Below are positions 57,725 through 64,000 of a DNA stretch of 64,000 nucleotides, one piece after another (position 1 is the first letter of the stretch; each line of letters starts with the position of its first letter). The DNA comes from SHWC01 sp050173345 (GTDB taxonomy: Bacteria > Pseudomonadota > Alphaproteobacteria > UBA828): positions 10,889-74,888 of the forward strand of contig JBFXKW010000013.1 of the NCBI GenBank assembly GCA_050173345.1, read 5' to 3'. Under the pieces are notes generated by a model. That model was not told where the DNA came from. It ran no database searches and saw only the letters and a program-made list of their open reading frames with translations. The translations under genes and the position numbers were made by a program.

Positions 57725-59116
57725 TCAGTGCAGCGGGCCGCGCAGGGCAGCCGCCTTGCGCGCCGCCGCCTTGGCCGCGCGCGCCTCGCCGAGCCCGGCG
57801 AACGCTTCGGCCAGGAAGGCATGGCCGCTCGCGCTCTTGGGCTTCAGCGCGATGCGCTCGTTGGCGAGCGCGCGGGCGGCGCCGAACCGCCCGCCCTTCA
57901 ACGCCGCCATGATCATGGTGAGGGTCAGGAGGTCGCGCTGGGCGTGGCTGCCGCCGAAGCGGTGCGCCTTGTTGCGCACCGGCATCAGGAGGTCGATCAC
58001 CGTGCCGTAGTCGCCCGCACCATAGGCGCGCAGCGCCCGGCAGACCGGCAGGCCGACATCGCGCGTCATCATTGCGTTGGTGCCGGCGCTGGTCTGGATA
58101 TAGCGCTCCTGCGCGCGGAGCAGCCGCTCGGCATCGGCATCGCGGCCGGCGCCGACGAAGCACATCATGCCGTGCGCGTCGTTGAAGGCGTAGTAGCAGT
58201 CCTCGGCCTGCGCGGCATAGAGGTCGGCGAGCTCGTCCCAGCGCCGGCCGCAATCGACGCCGAGCAGGTGGAAGCGCCAGAGCATCGCGGCGGCGTCCAC
58301 CAGATCGACCGGCACGCGCGACCGTTCCGCGCGGATCGGCCCGTCATAGAACGCGAGCGCCTTCGCCGAATCGCCGCGGTCGAGATAGTAGAGCGCGAGG
58401 TGCCACCAATTGTGCACCTTGAAGAAGTTGTTGGCGCCCCAGTCCGCCTCTCGGCCCTCATACCATGCCATGCCTTCCTTGTGGCGCGCCTGCATCTCGC
58501 AGACATGGGCGAAGGCGTGGATCGCCCAGACATCCTTCGGATTGCGCTCGATGGCGAGCTTGGCCTCCTTCTCGGCGCCCTTGTAGTCGCCCATCTCCTC
58601 GAGGCCGAAGGCGTGGAAGCCGTGCACGATGCCGAAGGCCGGCATCTTGGCGTCCCAGGCCGGCAGCACGCGGGCGACGCGATCACGCAGGCTCTGCGAA
58701 TCGCCGACGAAGAAATCCGTGAGGTGCGCGACCTGGAGCGCGAGCAGGTCGCGCGGATGATCGGTCAGCACCTTCTCCAGAAGATCCGGCGTGCCCTGAT
58801 AGTCGCCGTCGAGCCAGGCGCGCGCCGCCCTGACATGGCCGCGCTCGCGCTCGTTGGCGTGGTTGCTGAGCGCCTCCGCCGCCTCGACCGATTTGCGCAG
58901 CTCGGGCTCCGCCGCCTTCTCGGTCGAGAGCAGCAGGAGATGCGCTCTCAGCGCGTGGCCCATCACGAAGGACGGGTCCGCCTCGAGCACGCCGTTGATG
59001 GTGGCGAGCGGGTCGCCGACATAGCAGTTGAACTCGGCGAGCGCCTTCTCGTAGCCGTCGAGCGAGGCGCGGTTGGCGGTGCTGACGGGATCGCCGCGCA
59101 GGTCTGTCAGAGCCAT
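57725..59116 (-). CDS. TTC38-like tetratricopeptide repeat protein
   Basis: The 463-residue all-helical product resembles the bacterial TTC38 family: M-G-H-A-L-R-A-H-L-L-L-L near residue 50, E-A-L-S-N-H-A-N-E-R-E-R-G-H-V-R-A-A, W-A-I-H-A-F-A-H-V-C-E-M, and W-W-H-L-A-L-Y-Y-L-D-R-G near 245. Sequence after residue 400 reads as TPR helices (A-S-G-H-A-F-L-A-E-A-F-A-G-L-G). Function unknown; probably cytoplasmic scaffold. GAGGGGAAACG precedes the ATG at 59114-59116. Its place between hisF and hisE in an otherwise standard operon is unusual. Confidence 0.88.
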   Translation of the reverse strand: MALTDLRGDPVSTANRASLDGYEKALAEFNCYVGDPLATINGVLEADPSFVMGHALRAHLLLLSTEKAAEPELRKSVEAAEALSNHANERERGHVRAARAWLDGDYQGTPDLLEKVLTDHPRDLLALQVAHLTDFFVGDSQSLRDRVARVLPAWDAKMPAFGIVHGFHAFGLEEMGDYKGAEKEAKLAIERNPKDVWAIHAFAHVCEMQARHKEGMAWYEGREADWGANNFFKVHNWWHLALYYLDRGDSAKALAFYDGPIRAERSRVPVDLVDAAAMLWRFHLLGVDCGRRWDELADLYAAQAEDCYYAFNDAHGMMCFVGAGRDADAERLLRAQERYIQTSAGTNAMMTRDVGLPVCRALRAYGAGDYGTVIDLLMPVRNKAHRFGGSHAQRDLLTLTMIMAALKGGRFGAARALANERIALKPKSASGHAFLAEAFAGLGEARAAKAAARKAAALRGPLH

Positions 59117-59144
59117 GGTCGTTTCCCCTCGTTCGCTTCTCGTT

Positions 59145-59900
59145 TCAGCGTACAGGAATGCCCGCCGCCCGCATGTGATCCTTTGCCTGCCGGATCGAAT
59201 AGGTGCCGAAGTGGAAGATCGAGGCGGCGAGCACCGCAGTCGCGTGCCCGTCGCGGATGCCCTCGACCATGTGATCCAGCATGCCCACGCCGCCCGAGGC
59301 AATCACCGGCACGCCGACCGCATCGGCGATCGCGCGCGTCAGCGGAATATCATAGCCCGCCTTGGTGCCGTCGCGGTCCATCGAGGTGACCAGCAGCTCG
59401 CCCGCGCCGGCCTCGACCATGCGCCGCGCCCATGCGACCGCATCGAGCCCGGTCGGGTTGCGCCCGCCATGGGTGAACACCTCGAAGCGCCCGTCGCCGG
59501 CCCGCTTGGCGTCGATCGCGACCACCACGCACTGGCTGCCGAACTTCTCGGCCGCCTCGTTCACGAAGGCCGGGCGGCGGACCGCCTCGGTGTTGATCGA
59601 GACCTTGTCGGCGCCGGCGAGCAGCAGCCGGCGCACGTCTTCCGTGGTGCGCACGCCGCCGCCCACGGTGAGCGGCATGAAGCAGGCCTCGGCGGTGCGC
59701 TTGACCACGTCGTAGAGGATGTCGCGCGCCTCGTGGCTCGCCGTGATGTCGAGGAAGCAGAGCTCGTCCGCGCCTTGCGCGTCGTAGAGGGTAGCCTGCT
59801 CGACCGGGTCGCCGGCGTCCTTGAGGTCGACGAAGCGCACGCCCTTGACCACGCGCCCGGCGTGGACGTCGAGGCAGGGGATGACGCGCATCTTGAGCAT
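59145..59900 (-). CDS. hisF: Imidazole glycerol phosphate synthase, cyclase subunit
   Basis: The 251-residue TIM barrel uses ammonia from HisH to make imidazole glycerol phosphate and AICAR. Catalytic aspartates are D11 in V-I-P-C-L-D-V and D130 in V-A-I-D, at the standard numbers. Phosphate loops V-G-G-G-V-R and S-G-G-V-G are visible. It follows hisA by eight bases on the same strand. Confidence 0.97.
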   Translation of the reverse strand: MLKMRVIPCLDVHAGRVVKGVRFVDLKDAGDPVEQATLYDAQGADELCFLDITASHEARDILYDVVKRTAEACFMPLTVGGGVRTTEDVRRLLLAGADKVSINTEAVRRPAFVNEAAEKFGSQCVVVAIDAKRAGDGRFEVFTHGGRNPTGLDAVAWARRMVEAGAGELLVTSMDRDGTKAGYDIPLTRAIADAVGVPVIASGGVGMLDHMVEGIRDGHATAVLAASIFHFGTYSIRQAKDHMRAAGIPVR

Positions 59901-59908
59901 GGCGGGCG

Positions 59909-60664
59909 TTATAGCCCTTCCGCCGCGCGCGAGGGAGAAGGGCCTTTCAGGATGCGCCGCGCCTCGGCCGGCTCGATGCGGCCGTCATAGAGCGCGCGTC
60001 CCGCTATCACGCCGACGATGCCGGCATCCTCGACCGCCTTGAGCCGGCGCAGATCGTCATGGCTGGTAACGCCGCCGGACGCGATCACCGGGGTCGAGAT
60101 CGCGCGCGCCAGCGCCGCCGTCGCCTCGACGTTCATGCCCTCGAGCGCGCCGTCGCGCTCGATGTCGGTATGAACGATGGCGGCGACGCCGGCATCCTCG
60201 AACGCCTTGGCGAGGTCGAGCGCGGAGAGCGCCGAGGTCTCGGCCCAGCCTTCGGTCGCGACGCGGCCGCCGCGCGCGTCAATGCCGACCGCGACCTTGC
60301 CCGGAAAGGCACGGCACGCCTCGCGCACCAGTGCCGGGTTCTTGACCGCGACGGTGCCGAGGATGACCCGCGCGACGCCCTTCGCGAGCCAGGCCTCGAT
60401 CGTCGCCATGTCGCGGATGCCGCCGCCGAGCTGCACCGGGATGCCGACCGCGCCGAGGATCGCGCCGACCGCGGCGCCGTTCACCGGCCTTCCCTCGAAC
60501 GCGCCGTTGAGGTCGACGATGTGGAGCCATTCGAAGCCCTGCGCCTCGAAGGCTTTCGCCTGCGCCGCGGGCTCGGTCGAGAACACGGTGGCCTGCGCCA
60601 TGTCGCCGCGCACCAGGCGCACGCAGGCGCCGTCCTTCAGGTCGATCGCGGGGAACAGGATCAT
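59909..60664 (-). CDS. hisA: ProFAR isomerase
   Basis: The 251-residue TIM barrel isomerises ProFAR to PRFAR. D8 in L-F-P-A-I-D-L-K and D129 in V-G-I-D-A are the catalytic pair; L-G-G-G-I-R and S-G-G-V-T bind phosphates. The family start M-I-L-F-P-A-I-D at 60664 is chosen over a long in-frame extension to 60808 that overlaps the acetyltransferase gene. A 28-base gap follows that gene. Confidence 0.97.
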   Translation of the reverse strand: MILFPAIDLKDGACVRLVRGDMAQATVFSTEPAAQAKAFEAQGFEWLHIVDLNGAFEGRPVNGAAVGAILGAVGIPVQLGGGIRDMATIEAWLAKGVARVILGTVAVKNPALVREACRAFPGKVAVGIDARGGRVATEGWAETSALSALDLAKAFEDAGVAAIVHTDIERDGALEGMNVEATAALARAISTPVIASGGVTSHDDLRRLKAVEDAGIVGVIAGRALYDGRIEPAEARRILKGPSPSRAAEGL

Positions 60665-60692
60665 CGCGCCGGCCTTGGGCGCGCGGTGCGCC

Positions 60693-61241
60693 TCACAGGT
60701 CCTTCCAATAGTAGAGGCCGGCGACCAGCTTGCCCTCGACCTTGGCGTATTTCGGGTGGGTGCCCCAGCGCACGAAGCCCATGCCCTCATAGAGCGCGAT
60801 CGCGGCACCTTGCGTCTCGCGCACCGAGAGGTTCATCACCTCGAAGCCGCAGGCGCGCGCCTCGTTGAGCGCGGCCTCGACCAGCGCGCGGGCAAGGCCG
60901 TGGCCACGCGCCCAGGGCGCCACGAAATGGGTATCGACCAGACAGGCATGCGCCCAGGCCTCCTTCTGGCGCGGCGGGTTGACGAGCTGCACCGAGCCGG
61001 CGACCATCTGGTCGAGCCGGGCGAGGAACAGCTTGCGCTCCGGCACGATCAGCACGCCGCGCCAATAGCGCTCGAAGGCGTCGCGCTCGGGCGGGCGCAC
61101 CCAGCCGAAGCCCGCGCCGTCCACGATCGCGGCTCCTGCCGCCTCGCACAGCTCGTCCAGCTCGCGCCGGTTGAGCGTGCTGACCAGCTCGACGTCGATC
61201 CGGGGCTTGATCTCCTGCTCGGCCATCGGTTCCGTCCTCAT
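60693..61241 (-). CDS. GNAT-family N-acetyltransferase in the his operon
   Basis: The 182-residue product has the GNAT core: A-R-L-D-Q-M-V-A-G-S-V-Q-L, V-A-P-W-A-R-G-H-G-L-A-R-A-L-V at the acetyl-CoA loop, and L-S-V-R-E-T-Q-G-A-A-I-A-L-Y-E-G-M-G-F. The start ATG at 61239-61241 overlaps the hisH stop (ATGA), which fixes it. A GNAT gene between hisH and hisA occurs in several alphaproteobacterial his clusters; no role in histidine synthesis is known. Confidence 0.92.
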   Translation of the reverse strand: MRTEPMAEQEIKPRIDVELVSTLNRRELDELCEAAGAAIVDGAGFGWVRPPERDAFERYWRGVLIVPERKLFLARLDQMVAGSVQLVNPPRQKEAWAHACLVDTHFVAPWARGHGLARALVEAALNEARACGFEVMNLSVRETQGAAIALYEGMGFVRWGTHPKYAKVEGKLVAGLYYWKDL

Positions 61242-61882
61242 GCCCGCCAGGCCAGGAAGTTGGCGATCAGCCTGAGCCCGAGCGCCTGGCTCTTCTCGGG
61301 GTGAAACTGGGTGCCGATCATGTTGTCGCGCCCGACGACCGCCGCGACCGGCCCGCCATAATCGACCTCGGCATAGGCGCGCGCCTTGCCGGCAAGCGCG
61401 AGATGGTAGCTGTGCACGAAATAGGCGTGCGCGCCGCTCTCTATGCCCGCGAGCACGGGATGGTCAACGGCCTCGACCGCCAGGTCGTTCCAGCCCATGT
61501 GCGGCACCTTGAGCGAGGGGTCGCGCGGCGCGAGCCGCACCACCTCGCCGTCGATCCAGCCGAAGCCGTCATGCTCGCCATGCTCGCGCCCCTTGCGCGC
61601 CATGAGCTGCATGCCGACGCAGATGCCGAGGAAGGGCTTGCCCTGGCGCGTCACCGCCTCGTCGAGCGCGGCCCACATGCCGGGCAGGCGCATGAGGCCG
61701 GCGCGGCAATCGCCGAACGCGCCGACGCCCGGCAGCACGATGTGGCTCGCCTCGGCGAGCGAAGACGCCTCGCTGCTGACGCGCACCGCGACCTCGCGGC
61801 CGGCATCGCGCGCCGCCCGCTCGAACGCCTTGGCGGCCGAGCGCAGATTGCCCGACCCGTAGTCGACGATGACGACGCTCAT
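61238..61882 (-). CDS. hisH: Imidazole glycerol phosphate synthase, glutaminase subunit
   Basis: The 214-residue class I glutaminase delivers ammonia to HisF. I-V-D-Y-G-S-G-N-L-R-S opens the family; nucleophile C88 is in F-L-G-I-C-V-G-M-Q; G-T-Q-F-H-P-E-K-S-Q holds the catalytic His and Glu. Overlaps both neighbours by four bases. Confidence 0.97.
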   Translation of the reverse strand: MSVVIVDYGSGNLRSAAKAFERAARDAGREVAVRVSSEASSLAEASHIVLPGVGAFGDCRAGLMRLPGMWAALDEAVTRQGKPFLGICVGMQLMARKGREHGEHDGFGWIDGEVVRLAPRDPSLKVPHMGWNDLAVEAVDHPVLAGIESGAHAYFVHSYHLALAGKARAYAEVDYGGPVAAVVGRDNMIGTQFHPEKSQALGLRLIANFLAWRA

Positions 61883-62358
61883 GACCAGAAGCCGGGCGAG
61901 GGGCCGAGGTCGAGGCCGACGGCGGCGGGCTGCGACCGCGCGGCGGATGACGGCCGCGCGGGAGCGACGGCGTGGCGCTCGGCGAGGCGGATCAGGGCAT
62001 GGCTGCGGTCGCTGCCCGCCACCACGTCGATCAGCACGAAGCCGCGCGCCTCGAGCGAGAGCCGGCGCACGTCATGCGCCGAAACGCCGCACAGCACGGC
62101 ATAGCCGAGCACGGCAAGCGCGCGAGACAGCGGGTCGAGCCCGAGGATCTCAGGCACGCCGACCGCAATCGTGAGGAGGGCGATGGCGCCGAGCGCGCCG
62201 GTCCACGCGCCGCAGCCGATCGCATGGAACGGCGCGAAGAAGAAGGCGAGCCAGTCGAAGCCCTCGCGCACCAGCACGACATCGCGCAGCGCCGCAGCAT
62301 CCAACGGCGCGTCGGCCCCGGCCGGGCCGGGCGGGCGGTAGGCGGCATAGAGGCGCAT
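61879..62358 (-). CDS. DUF2628 membrane protein in the his operon
   Basis: The 159-residue product fits DUF2628: M-R-L-Y-A-A-Y at the start, then V-V-L-V-R-E-G-F-D-W-L-A-F-F-F-A-P-F-H-A-I-G, the family motif, followed by two or three membrane segments and G-F-V-L-I-D-V-V-A-G-S-D. Function unknown, though it sits between hisB and hisH in many alphaproteobacteria. Overlaps hisH by four bases and follows hisB by four. Confidence 0.88.
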   Translation of the reverse strand: MRLYAAYRPPGPAGADAPLDAAALRDVVLVREGFDWLAFFFAPFHAIGCGAWTGALGAIALLTIAVGVPEILGLDPLSRALAVLGYAVLCGVSAHDVRRLSLEARGFVLIDVVAGSDRSHALIRLAERHAVAPARPSSAARSQPAAVGLDLGPSPGFWS

Positions 62359-62362
62359 CGGC

Positions 62363-62980
62363 CTAGCTCTTGAGGCTGCCGCTCAGCGTGCCCTTGGTCG
62401 AGGGCACGGCGGCGAGCGCCCGCGCATCGGGCTCGACCGCCTCGCGCAGCGCACGCGCCAGGCCCTTGTAGCAGGACTCGACGATATGATGGCTGTTCTC
62501 GCCATAGAGGTTCTCGACGTGCAGCGTGATGCCGGCGGCCTGCGCGAAGGCCTGGAACCATTCCTTGAACAGCTCGGTATCCATCTCGCCGAGCTTCGGC
62601 CGCGTGAAGCTCACCTTCCAGATCAGATAGGGCCGGTTCGAAATGTCGAGCGCGACGCGCGTGCAGGTCTCGTCCATCGGGATCACCGCGGCGCCGTAGC
62701 GCCGGATGCCGCGGCGCTCGCCGAGCGCCTTCGCGACCGCCTCGCCGATCGCGATGCCGGTGTCTTCCGTGGTGTGGTGGAAGTCGATATGCAGGTCGCC
62801 CTTGGCGCGGCAGGTCAGGTCGATCAGGCTGTGGCGCGAGAGCTGCTCCAGCATGTGATCGAGGAAGCCGATGCCGGTCGAGACCTCGTAACGGCCGGTG
62901 CCGTCGAGGTTAAGCTCGACCGTGATACTGGTCTCCTTGGTGGCCCGCTCGACGCGGGCCTTGCGCGTTGTGGCTGTCAT
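62363..62980 (-). CDS. hisB: Imidazoleglycerol-phosphate dehydratase
   Basis: The 205-residue monofunctional HisB dehydrates IGP using two manganese ions. Metal-binding histidines lie in G-F-L-D-H-M-L-E-Q-L-S-R-H, D-F-H-H-T-T-E-D-T and N-S-H-H-I-V-E-S. No HisB-N phosphatase domain. It is the first gene of the run hisB-DUF2628-hisH-GNAT-hisA-hisF-TPR-hisE, so the promoter should lie in 62981-63200. Confidence 0.97.
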   Translation of the reverse strand: MTATTRKARVERATKETSITVELNLDGTGRYEVSTGIGFLDHMLEQLSRHSLIDLTCRAKGDLHIDFHHTTEDTGIAIGEAVAKALGERRGIRRYGAAVIPMDETCTRVALDISNRPYLIWKVSFTRPKLGEMDTELFKEWFQAFAQAAGITLHVENLYGENSHHIVESCYKGLARALREAVEPDARALAAVPSTKGTLSGSLKS

Positions 62981-63097
62981 GGCACGAAATGGGATTGGGC
63001 CGGGGCTCCGTCATGGTCCCGGGCGGCGGCCCCTTGTATCAATTCGGGCGCGTCCGCGCCAGTCTCTCGGCCGCGCAAACGCACCCGGAGGCGGCCT

Positions 63098-63168
63098 CGT
63101 CCTGAGCCTGTCGAAGGACGAGGCCGAAAATCAGGCTCCTCATGCTGAGCCTGTCGAAGCATGAGGGC
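63098..63168. repeat. Family C dispersed palindrome
   Basis: Left arm CGTCCTGAGCCTGTCGAAGG and right arm CATGCTGAGCCTGTCGAAGC, with the centre GGCCGAAAATCAGG. It lies between the divergent hisB and hslV genes, so any promoter for either must lie on one side of it. Confidence 0.85.
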
Positions 63169-63256
63169 AAGCGCACCGGCGTCGCGGGCTTGAATGAGCC
63201 CGGCCCGATCTTTACATGCTAGGTTCATGCCCGCCGCGCCAGGAGCCTACCCCGCC

Positions 63257-63811
63257 ATGCCCTCGAACCGTCCCCCGGTCGCCCACGGCACCACGATCCT
63301 CTCCGTCCGCAAGGGCGGCAAGGTGGTGGTGGCGGGCGACGGCCAGGTCACGCTCGGCAACGTGGTGCTCAAGTCGAACGCGCGCAAGGTGCGCCGGCTC
63401 GGCGACGGCGCGGTGATCGCGGGCTTCGCCGGCGCGACCGCAGACGCGCTCACGCTCTTCGAGCGGCTCGAGGGCAAGCTCGAGCAGTACCCGGCGCAGC
63501 TCAAGCGCGCCTGCGTCGAGCTCGCCAAGGACTGGCGCACCGACCGTTACTTGCGCCGGCTCGAAGCGATGATGGCGGTGGCCGACGCCGACACCTCGCT
63601 CGTGCTCACCGGCACCGGCGACGTGCTGGAGCCCGAGGACGGGCTGATCGGCATCGGCTCGGGCGGGCCCTACGCGCTCGCCGCGGCGCGCGCCCTGATC
63701 GACCTCGACAACCTCGACGCCGAGGCGATCGCCGAGAAGGCCATGGGCATCGCCGCCGACCTCTGCATCTACACCAACCGCGCCCTCGTCATCGAGCGCA
63801 TTCCGGAATGA
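63257..63811 (+). CDS. hslV: ATP-dependent protease subunit HslV
   Basis: The 184-residue proteolytic subunit of HslUV is a Thr protease. The mature N-terminus T12 lies in H-G-T-T-I-L-S-V-R-K-G-G-K-V after a short propeptide; G-D-G-Q-V-T-L-G-N and G-S-G-G-P-Y-A are also diagnostic. AGGAG lies 11 bases before the ATG at 63257; upstream in-frame ATGs at 63194 and 63227 are possible. The partner hslU normally follows at once; here the next coding sequence is an IS110 transposase end on the other strand. Confidence 0.96.
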   Translation: MPSNRPPVAHGTTILSVRKGGKVVVAGDGQVTLGNVVLKSNARKVRRLGDGAVIAGFAGATADALTLFERLEGKLEQYPAQLKRACVELAKDWRTDRYLRRLEAMMAVADADTSLVLTGTGDVLEPEDGLIGIGSGGPYALAAARALIDLDNLDAEAIAEKAMGIAADLCIYTNRALVIERIPE

Positions 63812-63881
63812 CATCGATTCGAATGGATTCCCTCTTCTTCGCAGTACGCCCCGCCCTAAACGCGGCTTCAATCCGGTTCCC

Positions 63882-63899
63882 TCTCCCGCTTGCGGGAGA
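63882..63899. repeat. Short hairpin downstream of hslV
   Basis: TCTCCCGC and GCGGGAGA form an 8-bp stem with a TT loop, followed by AGGCCAGGGTGAG. This is a widespread short REP-like motif in proteobacterial gaps. It lies 70 bases after the hslV stop and 29 before the transposase end. Confidence 0.6.
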
Positions 63900-63927
63900 A
63901 GGCCAGGGTGAGCATCTGTGTTGTCAG

Positions 63928-64000
63928 TCAAGCATGACGTGGTGCCCAGAGGCGATCTTCTTTGAGCAGGGTATTGGCGAGGACGACGAGCTTTCGCATG
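63928..64000 (-). mobile_element. C-terminal end of an IS110-family transposase
   Basis: On the minus strand the frame entering from the right edge reads M-R-K-L-V-V-L-A-N-T-L-L-K-E-D-R-L-W-A-P-R-H-A and stops at 63928-63930. This matches the typical last residues of IS110-family transposases (K-L-V/L-x-L-A-N-x-L-L-R/K). Only the last 24 codons are in the window. The element's end and target site must lie between 63812 and 63928; no terminal repeat is visible, as expected for IS110. Confidence 0.75.

Noticed and set aside
63212..63931. Minus-strand 239-codon frame opposite hslV
   Set aside because: Antisense to hslV with typical reversed-frame composition; the transposase end lies in a different register.

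Overview
The window is a high-GC (about two thirds G+C by eye) chromosomal segment of an alphaproteobacterium, most consistent with Rhodospirillales or a nearby order. The taxonomic call is inference. It rests on the hisB-DUF2628-hisH-GNAT-hisA-hisF-hisE order next to hslV, hrcA-grpE-dnaK-dnaJ divergent from rph, the rsmI/yraN/BON-lipoprotein block, a fused MrpAB antiporter subunit, nth next to DUF2244, and dispersed palindromes of the kind common in this class. No rRNA, tRNA, prophage or CRISPR array was seen. Most of the window is ordinary chromosome.

Layout. 1-2.3 kb: a truncated gene end, paired palindromes, and a divergent SnoaL-like/HxlR regulator pair with an inverted-repeat operator. 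2.4-9.4 kb: ferric-reductase-like flavocytochrome, PfkB-family (adenosine-type) kinase, EI24 membrane protein, bactofilin, a lipoprotein, endonuclease III, DUF2244 and dapB. 9.6-14.7 kb: dnaJ, dnaK, grpE and hrcA on the minus strand. 14.8-17.4 kb: rph, rdgB and hemW. 17.5-22.6 kb: an LpoA-like lipoprotein divergent from rsmI-yraN-BON lipoprotein-SirB1-gshB. 22.8-26.5 kb: small envelope or unknown proteins (DUF4399, PAS/zinc-ribbon, DsbA-like, DUF3016) and a solitary HigA-type antitoxin with a 30-bp operator.

26.6-33.3 kb is an accessory metabolic block: a 3-hydroxyacyl-CoA dehydrogenase-like enzyme, a FadR-type regulator with a consensus-like operator, a luciferase-like monooxygenase, and a sugar-type ABC importer (binding protein and two permeases) with no ATPase gene. 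33.3-35.1 kb is an ExbB-ExbD module with no tonB; upstream lie a 53-codon candidate gene and a Fur-box-like sequence. 35.2-41.6 kb: a CNNM/CorC-type protein and a full Liv-type ABC importer. 41.7-47.7 kb: a seven-function Mrp Na+/H+ antiporter operon (A+B fused, C, D, E, F, G). 47.8-54.2 kb: a ComM/YifB ATPase, a small beta-rich protein, an HtrA-like protease without signal peptide, an amidase-GNAT pair, and DUF2061-Dps divergent from OxyR. 55.2-56.8 kb: a hipBA toxin-antitoxin operon behind an AT-rich promoter. 56.8-63.0 kb: HIT protein and the his operon interrupted by a TTC38-like TPR gene. 63.2-64.0 kb: hslV, then the C-terminal end of an IS110-family transposase where hslU would be expected.

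Three families of dispersed palindromic elements (A, B and C below) occupy most larger intergenic gaps. One family-B copy appears to supply the start codon of rdgB. I found no clearly novel multi-gene system. The best leads are the Fur-box/small-ORF/ExbBD module, the ATPase-less importer with its monooxygenase, the orphan HigA operator, and the repeat-derived rdgB start.
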